From positions 14,557-70,566 of the forward strand of contig NZ_QBKZ01000005.1 of NCBI RefSeq assembly GCF_003056725.1: a stretch of DNA of 56,010 nt, read 5' to 3'. The notes under the pieces were generated by a model. The model was not told the DNA's origin and did not search any database. It was given only the letters and a program-made list of their open reading frames with translations. Numbering within the stretch: the first letter of the stretch is position 1; every line of letters begins with the position of its first letter. This stretch comes from Mangrovicoccus ximenensis (lineage in GTDB: Bacteria; Pseudomonadota; Alphaproteobacteria; Rhodobacterales; Rhodobacteraceae). Positions 47,770 through 55,819 of this stretch are shown here, piece by piece. Made by a program: the position numbers and the translations under genes.

Positions 47770-48243
47770 TCAGGCCTCCGGCACGCGCAGCACGAGGAAG
47801 CTGCGGTGGAACGGAAACAGAACCGAGCCGTCGGAGCGGCGCGGGTAATGCGTTTCAAGCTCGGCATCATAGCCGGTCAGGAAGGCCTCGGCCTGCCCCG
47901 CATCCAGCTGGTCGAGCACCCGCCGTCCTGCCGTCGCCTCGGTGAAGCGGCGCACCGGATGGGCCTCGGCATCCGGCGCCAGGAGCTGCACATAGGTGGT
48001 CTCCCACAGGTCCAGTTCGCCGAAAGCCGACAGGATCCGGTCGTATTCCGCCAGGCCGCGGACATCGTCCTGCCAGCCGCTCCAGTCGAAGAGATGCGGA
48101 TAGAGCGCCTCCGACAGTTCCCGCAGCAGCCGGTGCGACGGCGCCTCCTGCTGGCGCGGCGACTGCACCGCCAGCACGCCGCCCGGCGCCAGCATTCCCG
48201 CCAGCCGCGGCAGCAGCGCGCGGTCGGGCGGCGCGGCGGCGGC
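47770..48243 (-). pseudogene. tam: 3' fragment of trans-aconitate 2-methyltransferase-like enzyme
   Basis: The last ~155 residues of a Tam-type SAM methyltransferase remain: PDRALLPRLAGMLAPGGVLA, then YDRILSAFGELDLWETTYVQ and the ending FPFHRSFLVLRVPEA. Tam methylates trans-aconitate to relieve inhibition of the citric-acid cycle. The SAM-binding amino-terminal half, with the GxGxG motif, is missing from about 48243, where a plus-strand extensin-like fragment begins. Confidence 0.75.
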
Positions 48244-48249
48244 GTCGCC

Positions 48250-48549
48250 GAGCTGAAGGTGATGGCCAGCTATTCCTGCCGCCCGCGCAACGGCGTGGCG
48301 GGCAACAAGATGTCCGAGCATGGCCGGGGCAGGGCGATCGACATCGGCGGCTTCACCCTGCGCGACGGCAGCGAGATCACCGTGCTCGACGACTGGGGCA
48401 CCCGCCGCGAGGGGCCGCTGCTGCATGCGCTGCACGAGGCGGCCTGCGGGATCTTCGGCACGGTGCTGGGGCCCCGCTCGGACCGGTTCCATGCCAACCA
48501 TTTCCACCTGGATACCGCGAGCTACCGCTCCGGCCCCTATTGCCGGTGA
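48250..48549 (+). pseudogene. 3' fragment of an extensin-like (DUF, Extensin-like_C) protein
   Basis: The plus strand encodes ASYSCRPRNGVAGNKMSEHG, IDIGGFTLRDGSEITVLDDW and the ending SDRFHANHFHLDTASY, with the SEHG..A.DI and HxxHFHxD metal-like motifs of the Extensin-like_C family. These are exported proteins thought to act at the cell wall. The amino-terminal part is missing; left of 48250 is the tam fragment on the other strand. Confidence 0.75.
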
Positions 48550-48570
48550 AAGGACGCTGGGCCCCGGGGC

Positions 48571-48987
48571 TCAGCGCAGCACGATCCGCGGCGCCGCGCC
48601 GAGGGGCACCAGCCCGCCGAGCGCCATCCGTCCGTCCTTGAACGACAGCGGCACGTCGATCGCGTCGCCCGAGCCGCCCATCCGCGCCAGCAGGTTCAGC
48701 CCGCCCTCGATCAGCTTCGCCAGATCGGGGTTCAGCGCGCCGCTCTGCTCGGCGACCTGCAGCATCGCCTTCCAGTTGGTGGCGCGGACCGTCACCTCGC
48801 CCTCTGGCACGCCTTCGGCATCGATGTCGAGCATGCCGCGGGCCTGCAGCTCCAGCTCGCCCCAGCCGGCGCGCGACCGCCTCAGCTCGATATGGCGGGG
48901 CTGCGGCCGCGCGGTTTCCAGCGCGTCGAGGTCCCAGGGCGCATCGAAGGCAACGGTGCCGTCGATCTCGGCGGTGCCGAGCGCCGC
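48571..48987 (-). pseudogene. 3' fragment of a DUF2125 family protein
   Basis: About 138 residues are left: VAFDAPWDLDALETARPQPR, GELELQARGMLDIDAEGVPE, VRATNWKAMLQVAEQSGALN and VPLSFKDGRMALGGLVPLG. This matches the carboxy-terminal half of DUF2125, a probable periplasmic/outer-membrane-associated protein of unknown function common in alphaproteobacteria. The first half is missing from about 48987. Confidence 0.65.
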
Positions 48988-49205
48988 GTGACCAGCGCGG
49001 GGCACATCGCCATCGCGTCGCGCAAGGGCTGGCCCGGGCGCAGCCCGGCGGCCGAGGCCCCGGCGCAGAGGCTGGAGATCACCTGCGCGCCATTTGCGTC
49101 GCACAGCACGGCAAGCGGCGCCATCAGCGTCCCCCTTTCGAGGCGCAGGCACCGTTCGGCCCCCATCCGGGGGAACCAGAGCGAGAGAACGCGTTTGGCA
49201 GGCAT
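48988..49205 (-). pseudogene. imuB: 5' fragment of the SOS mutagenesis polymerase-like protein ImuB
   Basis: ATG 49205 starts MPAKRVLSLWFPRMGAERCL, then LAVLCDANGAQVISSLCAGA, SAAGLRPGQPLRDAMAMCPA, the first ~70 residues of ImuB, the Y-family-like adaptor that works with ImuA and DnaE2 in damage-induced mutagenesis. A perfect LexA box lies 19 bases upstream of the start. The remaining ~400 residues are absent; a DUF2125 remnant follows on the same strand. No imuA precedes it. Confidence 0.75.
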
Positions 49206-49223
49206 CGGTGTGGCAGCACGGAT

Positions 49224-49238
49224 GTTCCGTTTCTGTTC
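49224..49238 (-). promoter_or_regulatory. LexA (SOS) box of imuB
   Basis: GTTC-CGTTTCT-GTTC is an exact GTTC-N7-GTTC site, identical in pattern to the recA box at 3802-3816, and sits directly upstream of the imuB start. It identifies imuB as an SOS gene independent of any imuA. Confidence 0.85.
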
Positions 49239-49364
49239 TCATCTAGCGGGAGTCGCGGGACGGAGTCGAGTCACCTTGGCGCGCGCCGGGCGGCGCTGCC
49301 CTTGTGCCTTCCGCCAATCTCCCTATGACTGTCCCGCGAAAAACACGGAAGGGGACTGCAATCC

Positions 49365-50030
49365 ATGCGGATGCGCGACACATTCATCAAGCCGATGCAC
49401 CCGGAGGGACGGCGCTTCGTGGCGATCTTCGCTGCCGTCACGCTGCTGCTGTTCCTGCTCTGGGAGCCGCTGGGCTGGGTCGGCGTCGGCCTGACGGTCT
49501 GGTGCTACTACTTCTTCCGCGACCCCGAGCGGGTGACGCCGCAGCGCCCCGGCCTGGTCGTCAGCCCCGCCGACGGGATCGTGTCGCTGATCGAACCGGC
49601 GGTGCCGCCGGCGGAGCTCGGCATGGACGACACGCCGCTGACCCGGGTCAGCGTCTTCATGAGCGTGTTCAACTGCCATGTGAACCGCATGCCGGTGGCG
49701 GGCGAGATCGCCGCCGTGGCCTACCGCCCGGGCAAGTTCTTCAATGCTTCGCTCGACAAGGCCAGCAAGGACAACGAGCGCAACAGCCTGGCGATCCGCA
49801 TGGCCGACGGCCGCCAGATCGCGGTGGTGCAGATCGCGGGCCTCGTGGCGCGGCGCATCGTCTGCTTCGTCAAGCCCGGCGCGCGCCTGGCGACCGGCGA
49901 GCGCTTCGGCCTGATCCGCTTCGGCTCGCGGCTCGACGTCTACCTGCCGCCGGGGGTTGAACCGATGGTCAGCCTCGGCCAGACCATGGTGGCGGGCGAG
50001 ACCGTCATCGCCGAACTGGACAGGAGCTGA
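49365..50030 (+). CDS. psd: Phosphatidylserine decarboxylase proenzyme (short form)
   Basis: This 221-residue membrane-associated enzyme makes phosphatidylethanolamine. A hydrophobic segment ([20 protein letters not shown]) near residues 18-37 anchors it. [20 protein letters not shown] and [12 protein letters not shown] are the family start. [18 protein letters not shown] follows. The self-cleavage site that yields the pyruvoyl group is the Gly-Ser in [12 protein letters not shown]. It lies 4 bases upstream of pssA, so the two PE-pathway genes form an operon. ATG 49365 or 49371 can start it. Confidence 0.95.
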   Translation: MRMRDTFIKPMHPEGRRFVAIFAAVTLLLFLLWEPLGWVGVGLTVWCYYFFRDPERVTPQRPGLVVSPADGIVSLIEPAVPPAELGMDDTPLTRVSVFMSVFNCHVNRMPVAGEIAAVAYRPGKFFNASLDKASKDNERNSLAIRMADGRQIAVVQIAGLVARRIVCFVKPGARLATGERFGLIRFGSRLDVYLPPGVEPMVSLGQTMVAGETVIAELDRS

Positions 50031-50033
50031 GCC

Positions 50034-50786
50034 ATGGCGCGCGCGCCCAAACGCCCCCGCAGCGAGCAGAAGGCCTTCTCGCCGATCCTGCTCCTCCCGA
50101 ACATGCTGACCGTCACGGCGATCTGCGCCGGGCTGACCGCGATCCGGGCCGGGGTCCACGGCAATTACGAGCTGGCGGTCCAGCTGATCATCGTTGCCGG
50201 GATCCTCGACGGGCTGGACGGGCGGCTGGCGCGCGCGCTGGGATCGGCCAGCAAGATCGGGGCGGAGCTCGACTCGCTGGCGGATTTCGTCAATTTCGGC
50301 GTGGCGACGCCGCTGACGCTGTATTTCTGGGCGCTGCAGGACATCCGCGGCATCGGCTGGATCGCGGTGCTGGTCTATGCGGTGTGCTGCGTGTTCCGGC
50401 TGGCGCGGTTCAATGTCGGCAGCAAGACCGGCGGCGGCCTCGGCGGCGCCTATTTCGAGGGCGTGCCGTCCCCCGCCGGGGCGCTGGTGGTGATGCTGCC
50501 GCTCTACCTGTCCTTCGCCTTTGCCGACGGGCCGGTGGTGCCGCCGCTGGTGATCAGCCTGCACATGATCGTCATGGGCCTGCTGATGATCAGCTCGCTG
50601 CCGACCTGGTCCTTCAAGACGACGCGGATCCAGCGCGGCAACGTGAAGTACTTCCTGGTCGGCGTCGCCGCTGCGGGCGCGGCCCTTGCCACCTATGCCT
50701 GGCACACGCTGATCGTGCTGAGCCTGGCCTATATCGGCATGGTGATCTGGGCGCTGATCACGCGCACGCGCCGCTCGCGCCGCTGA
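50034..50786 (+). CDS. pssA: CDP-diacylglycerol-serine O-phosphatidyltransferase
   Basis: This 250-residue membrane enzyme makes phosphatidylserine, the substrate of Psd. The CDP-alcohol phosphatidyltransferase motif DGLDGRLARALGSASKIGAE followed by LDSLAD (D-G-x2-A-R-x8-G-x3-D-x3-D) is intact near residues 59-84, and six to seven hydrophobic segments follow. A GAGCTGAG ribosome binding site overlaps the psd stop. Complete at both ends. Confidence 0.96.
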   Translation: MARAPKRPRSEQKAFSPILLLPNMLTVTAICAGLTAIRAGVHGNYELAVQLIIVAGILDGLDGRLARALGSASKIGAELDSLADFVNFGVATPLTLYFWALQDIRGIGWIAVLVYAVCCVFRLARFNVGSKTGGGLGGAYFEGVPSPAGALVVMLPLYLSFAFADGPVVPPLVISLHMIVMGLLMISSLPTWSFKTTRIQRGNVKYFLVGVAAAGAALATYAWHTLIVLSLAYIGMVIWALITRTRRSRR

Positions 50787-51674
50787 GGCGCCGCTTTCCG
50801 GGCGGGCCGTCGCCGCGCCCGGAGCCGTGCCTCCGGCAACCTTGCGCACCAGCCGCCAGGCGTCGTCCCCCCTTCGGAAAGGCCCGGGCCTGGCGGTTCT
50901 GTTCCGGGCCGGGGCGGCGGTTTTGCAGCGGCTTTCCCGATCTTGCCCATGGCCGCGGCCTCATGGCCTGGAAGGTCAGCGCTGGCCTTCGCCAAGCCGT
51001 CCGGTTGCGGCCGCCGCTCCGCCTTTCCCTCCCTCTGGCAGCCCCATTCCTTGCGCAATCGCACCGGCAGGCAGGGCCCTAGCTGCAGAGCCGCCGTTCC
51101 GGCAGGTCCTCAGCGCGGTCTTGAGAGCATGGAAAACGGTCTGCCGTGCCTTGGACGGCTGCATCTTTCCGCGGGGGCCGGCCGCAATGGCGCGTGCGGC
51201 CTCGCAGATACGCGCGGCCCCGGCGGCGCCGCCATGGATCTGCACGCCCTCGACAGTGCGGCGGAGACCGGCGGGCAGGCAGACGCCGGCGAGACGTGGC
51301 GCGCTGCGATCGGCAGAGCCGCCGCCGGATCGCGCGGATGCCGTTGAGCACCATTTGGCAGGCCAGCGCGGGGAAGAAGGCAATGTGGCTGCCGAGCATT
51401 CCGGGAATGGCCCGCCGGGGCAGGGCCCTGATCTGGTCCTTGGCTGTGAAGCAGGCAGTGCCGCGTGGACCGGCGTCAGAGGATTTCCGGCCGGCGCGCC
51501 GACTGGCGGCTGTTGCCCGCGCGTCGGTTCCGGACCGGCGGGGCGGGGAGAGGCGCCGAAGCCATGCGGCAAGCTGAGATGGGCTGGGCCCGACTGCATT
51601 GTCCTGCGGACTGCGCCGGGACAGGACTGGCCGGGCAAATTGGCAGGCGGCCAATGCGCGGCGGTCTCCGTGTG
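50787..51674. other. About 0.9 kb without a convincing gene
   Basis: No frame has a start with ribosome binding site or known motif. One minus-strand stretch around 51310-51470 translates to IRALPRRAIPGMLGSHIAFF plus a Phe/Leu-rich continuation that looks more protein-like than its surroundings and may be a decayed gene. I found no IS, tRNA or repeat. It ends abruptly in the middle of lpxI. Confidence 0.45.
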
Positions 51675-51984
51675 GGGGCCGGGGCGGCGCAGTGCGCGGT
51701 GGCACGCGGGCTCTGCCTCGGCATCGAGTCGATCTACGGCACCGACGCGCTCCTGTCGGACGTGGCGCGCCACCGCCCCGAGCGCCGCCCGGACACCGGC
51801 GGCACCTTCGTCAAGGTGGCCAAGCCCGGACAGGAGATGCGTGCCGACATGCCGGTGATCGGCCCGGCGACCGTGGCCGGGGCTCGACGGCATCTGCCTC
51901 GAGGCAGGCCGGGTGATGGTGCTCGATGCGGGCGAGGCGGTGCGGCTGGCGGAAGAGAAGGGGATCTGCATATGGGCGAGCTGA
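51675..51984 (+). pseudogene. lpxI: 3' fragment of LpxI, also frameshifted
   Basis: The frame from ARGLCLGIESIYGTDALLSD to VKVAKPGQEMRADMPVIGPA matches the carboxy-terminal domain of LpxI (DUF1009), which hydrolyses UDP-2,3-diacylglucosamine in lipid A synthesis. At TVAG (about 51880, in GGCCGGGGCTC) the frame shifts by one base; the next frame reads GLDGICLEAGRVMVLDAGEA and EEKGICIWAS before TGA. The amino-terminal domain is missing from about 51675. So this gene has both a truncation and a one-base indel. Confidence 0.75.
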
Positions 51985-52041
51985 ACGCGAGGCCGCCGCG
52001 GCTGTTCCTGCTGGCGGGCGAGCCTTCGGGCGATGCGCTCC
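51972..52041 (+). pseudogene. lpxB: 5' stub of lipid A disaccharide synthase
   Basis: ATG 51972 overlaps the lpxI stop, the usual lpxI-lpxB order, and encodes RPPRLFLLAGEPSGDAL, the conserved amino terminus of LpxB with its GEPSGD motif. After only about 23 residues (52041) the sequence turns into RTX repeats. LpxB is essential in most Gram-negative bacteria, so an intact copy should exist elsewhere if this is a real genome. Confidence 0.75.
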
Positions 52042-52507
52042 GGCACCGGCAATGACCGGATCGCGGGCGAGGCGGGCCATGACCGGATCGGGGGCGACGC
52101 TGGCGACGACACGCTCTCGGGCGGGCCGGGCAATGACACGCTGGCGGGCGGCAGCCCGGATGCGGCAAGCGCCGGGAACGACGTGTTCGCGGGCGGCAAG
52201 GGCGACGACCTTCTGCAGGGCGGTGCGGAGAACGACATCTACCTCTTCGGCGCGGGCGACGGGATCGACACGCTGACCGACGAAGGCGGCACGGACCGGA
52301 TCGTTTTCGGCGAAGATGTGGCGCCGGGCGATGTCCGCGTCCTGCAGGGCGCGGACGGGCTGGAGCTGCGCGTCGCGGGCGGCACGCGGATCGTGGTCCC
52401 GGAAGGCACTGCGATCGAGACCGTGGGCTTCGCCGACGGCACCGAATGGAGCTGGGCCGAACTGCTGCGCCGGTCGATGCTGCCGGGCGCGGGCGACGAC
52501 GCCATCG
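52042..52507 (+). pseudogene. 3' fragment of an RTX calcium-binding protein
   Basis: Nonapeptide repeats (GNDRIAGEAGHDRIGGDAGD, then GGPGNDTLAGG and GGKGDDLLQGGAENDIYLFG) lead into the post-repeat domain DGIDTLTDEGGTDRIVFGED and a carboxy-terminal region with ETVGFADGTEWSWAELL. RTX proteins leave the cell through type I secretion. The 5' part is missing. It resembles the RTX part broken off at 34852, so the two could be halves of one gene. Confidence 0.65.
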
Positions 52508-52626
52508 CGCTGGGCGACCGGGTGCGGATCGGCGGCGAGGAGCTGCGGATCACCGGCTGCGGTCCGCATGTGCAGGTGCCGCGGCGCTTCGTGATCCTGG
52601 CGACGCGGACGGAGCAGGACGCATGA
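52508..52626 (+). pseudogene. 3' fragment of a putative phage head-tail adaptor
   Basis: The last ~39 residues before the stop (GDRVRIGGEELRITGCGPHV to ATRTEQDA) do not look RTX-like, and the stop overlaps a DUF3168 start. Head-tail adaptor/connector genes normally precede DUF3168 genes in prophages and gene transfer agents, which suggests this identity. The match is weak and the join position is approximate. Confidence 0.35.
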
Positions 52627-52858
52627 AGGCCGATCTGACCGCCTTGCTGCTGGGGCTGCCGGGCCTGTCGCCGCTCGGCGGCCGCATCCATTGGGGCGTG
52701 CAGCTGCCCCATGCCAACCTGGCCATGATCTCCGGTCCGCAGGCCTACAGCCTCGACGGCGATACCGGCCGCCATGACGATCTGGTGCAGGCAGACCTCT
52801 GGGCCGCCGGGCCAGACGAAGCGGAGGCGCTGCGCCTGGCGCTGCGCGCCGCGCTCTC
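52623..52858 (+). pseudogene. 5' fragment of a DUF3168 phage tail-completion-like protein
   Basis: ATG 52623 starts MKADLTALLLGLPGLSPLGG, then ISGPQAYSLDGDTGRHDDLV and WAAGPDEAEALRLALRAAL, which match DUF3168 (tail terminator/completion proteins of prophages). The last ~40 residues are missing from about 52858. With the preceding piece it is the sole phage-like material in the window; capsid, portal and tail genes are absent. Confidence 0.6.
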
Positions 52859-52859
52859 G

Positions 52860-53521
52860 GGGCCGGCACCGCCACCGTCGCGGTCGCCGCCAATTTCACC
52901 GCCGCCGCGCAGGAGATCGGCGCCGCCTTCGAGACCGCCACCGGCCACGAGGTGACCTTTGCCTTCGGCTCCACCGGGCAGCTTTTCACCCAGATCAGCC
53001 AGGGCGCGCCCTTCGACATGTTCCTTGCCGCCGACCAGCAGCGGCCGGGACGCGCCGAGGACGAAGGCCTGGCCGTGCCCGGCTCGCGCTTCACCTATGC
53101 GACCGGCAAGCTGGCGCTCTGGAGCGCGACGCCCGGCCTGCTCGATGCCGGTCCCGGGGTCCTGGCCACGCAGGCGGTCGCCCATGTCGCGATCGCCAAC
53201 CCGGTCACCGCCCCCTATGGCGCCGCGGCGCTCGAGGCGATCGCCGCGCTGGGGATGACAGAGGCGCTGGCGCCGAAGCTGGTCGAGGGCCAGAGCATCT
53301 CGCAGACCTACCAGTTCGCGGTGACCGGCAATGCCGCGGCCGCCTTCGTCGCGCTGGCGCAGCTCGCCGGGCAGGAGGACGGCTCGGTCTGGACCTTGCC
53401 GGAAGAGCTCTACGCGCCGATCCGCCAGGATGCCGTGCTGCTGGCCCGCGGGGCCGGCAATGCCGCCGCCGAAGCCTTCGCCGCCTTCCTCAGGGGCCCC
53501 GAGGCGCAGGCGATCGGGCAG
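52860..53521 (+). pseudogene. modA: Internal fragment of the molybdate-binding protein ModA
   Basis: The plus frame reads ATVAVAANFTAAAQEIGAAF, FAFGSTGQLFTQISQGAPFD, MFLAADQQRPGRAEDEGLAV, FAVTGNAAAAFVALAQLAG and AFAAFLRGPEAQAIGQG, nearly all of mature ModA, the periplasmic molybdate/tungstate receptor. The signal peptide is missing at the left (DUF3168 join at about 52859) and the last few residues at the right, where it runs in frame into a phosphoesterase end. A modB fragment lies 2.3 kb away in opposite orientation. Confidence 0.8.
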
Positions 53522-53836
53522 GGGCCGGATGTCGCCGCGGCGCTGCGGGGCGCGCCCGGCCACGCGCCGGTGATCCTCATGGACCACCGCCCCGGCAATG
53601 CGAGGGCAAATGCCGCCGCGGGGGCCGATCTCCAGCTGTCGGGGCATACCCATGGCGGCATGGTGCGCGGCCTCGACCGGATCGTCGCGCGGTTCAATGA
53701 CGGCTTCGTCTCCGGCCATTACCGGATCGGGGAGTCGCAGCTCTACGTGAACAACGGCACCGCGCTCTGGATCGGCTTCGCGCTGCGCCTCGGGCGGCCA
53801 GCCGAGCTGACCGTGCTGACCCTGCGCCCGGCCTGA
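53522..53836 (+). pseudogene. 3' fragment of a metallophosphoesterase, fused in frame to ModA
   Basis: GPDVAAALRGAPGHAPVILM, then DLQLSGHTHGGMVRGLDRIV and SQLYVNNGTALWIGFALRLG form the end of a calcineurin-like phosphoesterase (YkuE/YaeI type) with the metal-binding GHTHGG. The other metal sites (DxH, GNHD) are missing. The reading frame is continuous from the ModA piece, giving an apparent but artificial-looking fusion protein. Confidence 0.75.
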
Positions 53837-53914
53837 CGGCAGCGCCCGGACCGGCAGGGCGGGGGATGCATGCCGGGGCGCCGCGCGGGACGGGCCTTGC
53901 GGCGATGCGCCAAC

Positions 53915-54143
53915 CGGTCAGCGCGCGGAACCGCGCCGCCTCGTCCGGGGCGGTGCCGCCCAGCACGATCTGCATGCCGTCGGGCTCGGCCAGCGCCCAG
54001 TCGAGCCCCTCCGCAGCCAGCGCCGCGCGGACCTCCGACCCGTTGCGGGACTCCACGAAATCGACAGCCAGGAGGGACATCCCGTAGGCCCCTCCTGCCG
54101 CGACCCCGAGGATCACGAGCTTCGCCCAAGTCAAACCAGTCAC
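53915..54143 (-). pseudogene. 5' fragment of an OmpA-family protein
   Basis: GTG 54143, preceded by GGGAG, starts VTGLTWAKLVILGVAAGGAY, then SLLAVDFVESRNGSEVRAAL and GMQIVLGGTAPDEAARFRAL: a single signal-anchor helix and the start of the first BON-like repeat seen in the large OmpA/BON proteins of Rhodobacterales. The remaining body, with the peptidoglycan-binding OmpA domain, is missing from about 53915. Confidence 0.6.
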
Positions 54144-54210
54144 GCCTGTTGCTCCCAAGACACGGAGAATACTATTTGGCGGACTTACTGTTTTTTTGCT
54201 CTTGCCGCAA

Positions 54211-55188
54211 TCAGAAGGCTGCGCTGACGCACAGGAAACCGGCAAAAATCAGCCCGGCGTCCCTGTTCGCACGGAAGAGCGCGAGGCAGAGGTCATTGTC
54301 GTCGATATCGAGCTTGCGCCACTGCCAGGCAAGGTGCAGCCCCATCGCCAGCGCACCTGCCCGCGCGATCCAGAGAGCCCCCGGACGCCCCGCGCCGCCG
54401 AGCGCCAGCTCGACCGCTGCCAGCAGCATGACCAGCGTCACCGCCCCGAAACCGCCCAGCCAGGCATGGGTATGCGTGCCGAAGAGCCGCGCGGTGGATT
54501 TCACCCCGATCAGCGCATCGTCCTCGCGGTCCTGGTGCGCATAGATGGTGTCGTAGAAGATCGTCCAGGCGATGCCGCCGAGATAGAGGCAGACCGCGGG
54601 CCAGCCGAGCATGCCCTGATGCGCGGTCCAGGCCAGGAGCGCGCCCCAGTTGAAGGCGATGCCGAGGAAGACCTGCGGCCACCAGGTGAAGCGCTTGGCA
54701 AAGGGATAGATGCAGACCGGCGCCAGCGACAGGATGCCGAGCAGCACGGCGTTCATGTCGAAAGTCAGCAGGATGCAGAAAGCGGCCAGCGCCTGGATGC
54801 ACATCCAGACCGCCGCGCCCTTCGCCGTGACCTGCCCCGAGGGGATCGGCCGGGATTTCGTGCGCGCCACCGAGCCGTCGATATGGCGGTCGGTGATGTC
54901 GTTCCATGTGCAGCCCGCGCCGCGCATCAGGAAGGCGCCGGCGCCGCAGCCGATCACGATCCAGAGGCCGATCCAGCCGAGGCTGCCCTCGGCCGCCGCC
55001 GACAGGAACACGCCCCAGAGGCAGGGGATGAACAGCAGCCACGTGCCCGCCGGACGGTCGGCGCGCGACATGCGCAGCCAGGGCCGCGACCAAGGCGGCG
55101 CGATCCGGTCGACCCAGTTTCCCTTCACGGCATCCGCGACGGTGCCGTCGGGCGATGCGGGCTCTGGTCTCAGGACGGTCTCGGACAT
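54211..55188 (-). CDS. ubiA: 4-hydroxybenzoate polyprenyltransferase
   Basis: This complete 325-residue membrane enzyme attaches the polyprenyl tail to 4-hydroxybenzoate in ubiquinone synthesis. The first Mg-prenyl-diphosphate motif is TWNDITDRHIDGSVARTKSR (N96-D104), the second IFYDTIYAHQDREDD; about eight hydrophobic helices are visible. ATG 55188 is used, as the family extends amino-terminally with a poorly conserved leader. It is divergent from rsmE with just 11 bases between the two starts. Confidence 0.94.
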   Translation of the reverse strand: MSETVLRPEPASPDGTVADAVKGNWVDRIAPPWSRPWLRMSRADRPAGTWLLFIPCLWGVFLSAAAEGSLGWIGLWIVIGCGAGAFLMRGAGCTWNDITDRHIDGSVARTKSRPIPSGQVTAKGAAVWMCIQALAAFCILLTFDMNAVLLGILSLAPVCIYPFAKRFTWWPQVFLGIAFNWGALLAWTAHQGMLGWPAVCLYLGGIAWTIFYDTIYAHQDREDDALIGVKSTARLFGTHTHAWLGGFGAVTLVMLLAAVELALGGAGRPGALWIARAGALAMGLHLAWQWRKLDIDDNDLCLALFRANRDAGLIFAGFLCVSAAF

Positions 55189-55199
55189 ATGAAGGCCCC

Positions 55200-55818
55200 A
55201 TGGCTGTGGCAAAGATCAGGCTCTTCCTAGAGCATCCGATGGGCGGGGGGCAAACCCTGCCGCTGACGAAAGAGCAGGCGCACTACCTTTTCGGAGTGAT
55301 GCGGCTGGCGGTGGGCGACCGGCTGCCGGTGTTCAACGGGCAGGACGGCGAGTGGCTGGCCGAGGTCGCCGAGGCCGGCAAGCGTGCCGGAACGCTGGTC
55401 TGCCTCGAGCAGACCGCGCCGCTCAGGCTGCCGCCCGACCTGTGGCTCCTCTTCGCGCCGATCAAGAAGGAGCGGACCGATTTCATCACCGAGAAGGCGG
55501 CGGAACTCGGCGCCGCGCGGATCGTGCCGGTGCAGACCGAATTCACCAATTCCGGCCGGGTGAACCGCGACCGGCTGCAGGCCCATGCGGTCGAGGCGGC
55601 CGAGCAATGCGGCGGCACCCATGTGCCCGAGGTGGCCGAGCTGGCGCGGCTCGGCGACCTGCTGGCGGACTGGCCCGAGGAACGGCAGATCATGTTCTGC
55701 GACGAGGCCCTGACCGGCGGGACCTTGCCTGCGCGCGAAGTCCTGGCCAAGGCGGGCCGCGGCCCCTGGGCGGTGCTGATCGGCCCCGAGGGCGGGTTTT
55801 CCGAGGCCGAACGCGCGC
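55200..55818 (+). pseudogene. rsmE: 16S rRNA (uracil-1498-N3)-methyltransferase, 3' end missing
   Basis: Residues 1-205 are an ordinary RsmE: PUA-like start (IRLFLEHPMGGGQTLPLTKE, HYLFGVMRLAVGDRLPVFNG), KKERTDFITEKAAELGAARI and the SPOUT knot segment GPWAVLIGPEGGFSEAE. The last ~35 residues, including the rest of the knot that binds SAM, are absent from about 55818 where minus-strand modB begins. The intact gene would be essential for methylating U1498 but not for growth. Confidence 0.85.
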
Positions 55819-55819
55819 G

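Noticed and set aside
52042..52626. A complete small RTX protein starting at 52033
   Set aside because: The apparent start is inside the lpxB join, and the last ~40 residues look phage-like, so this frame is a product of two joins.
52508..52858. A prophage or complete gene transfer agent cluster
   Set aside because: Only a possible adaptor end and part of a DUF3168 gene are present; no terminase, portal, capsid, tail or integrase is in the window.
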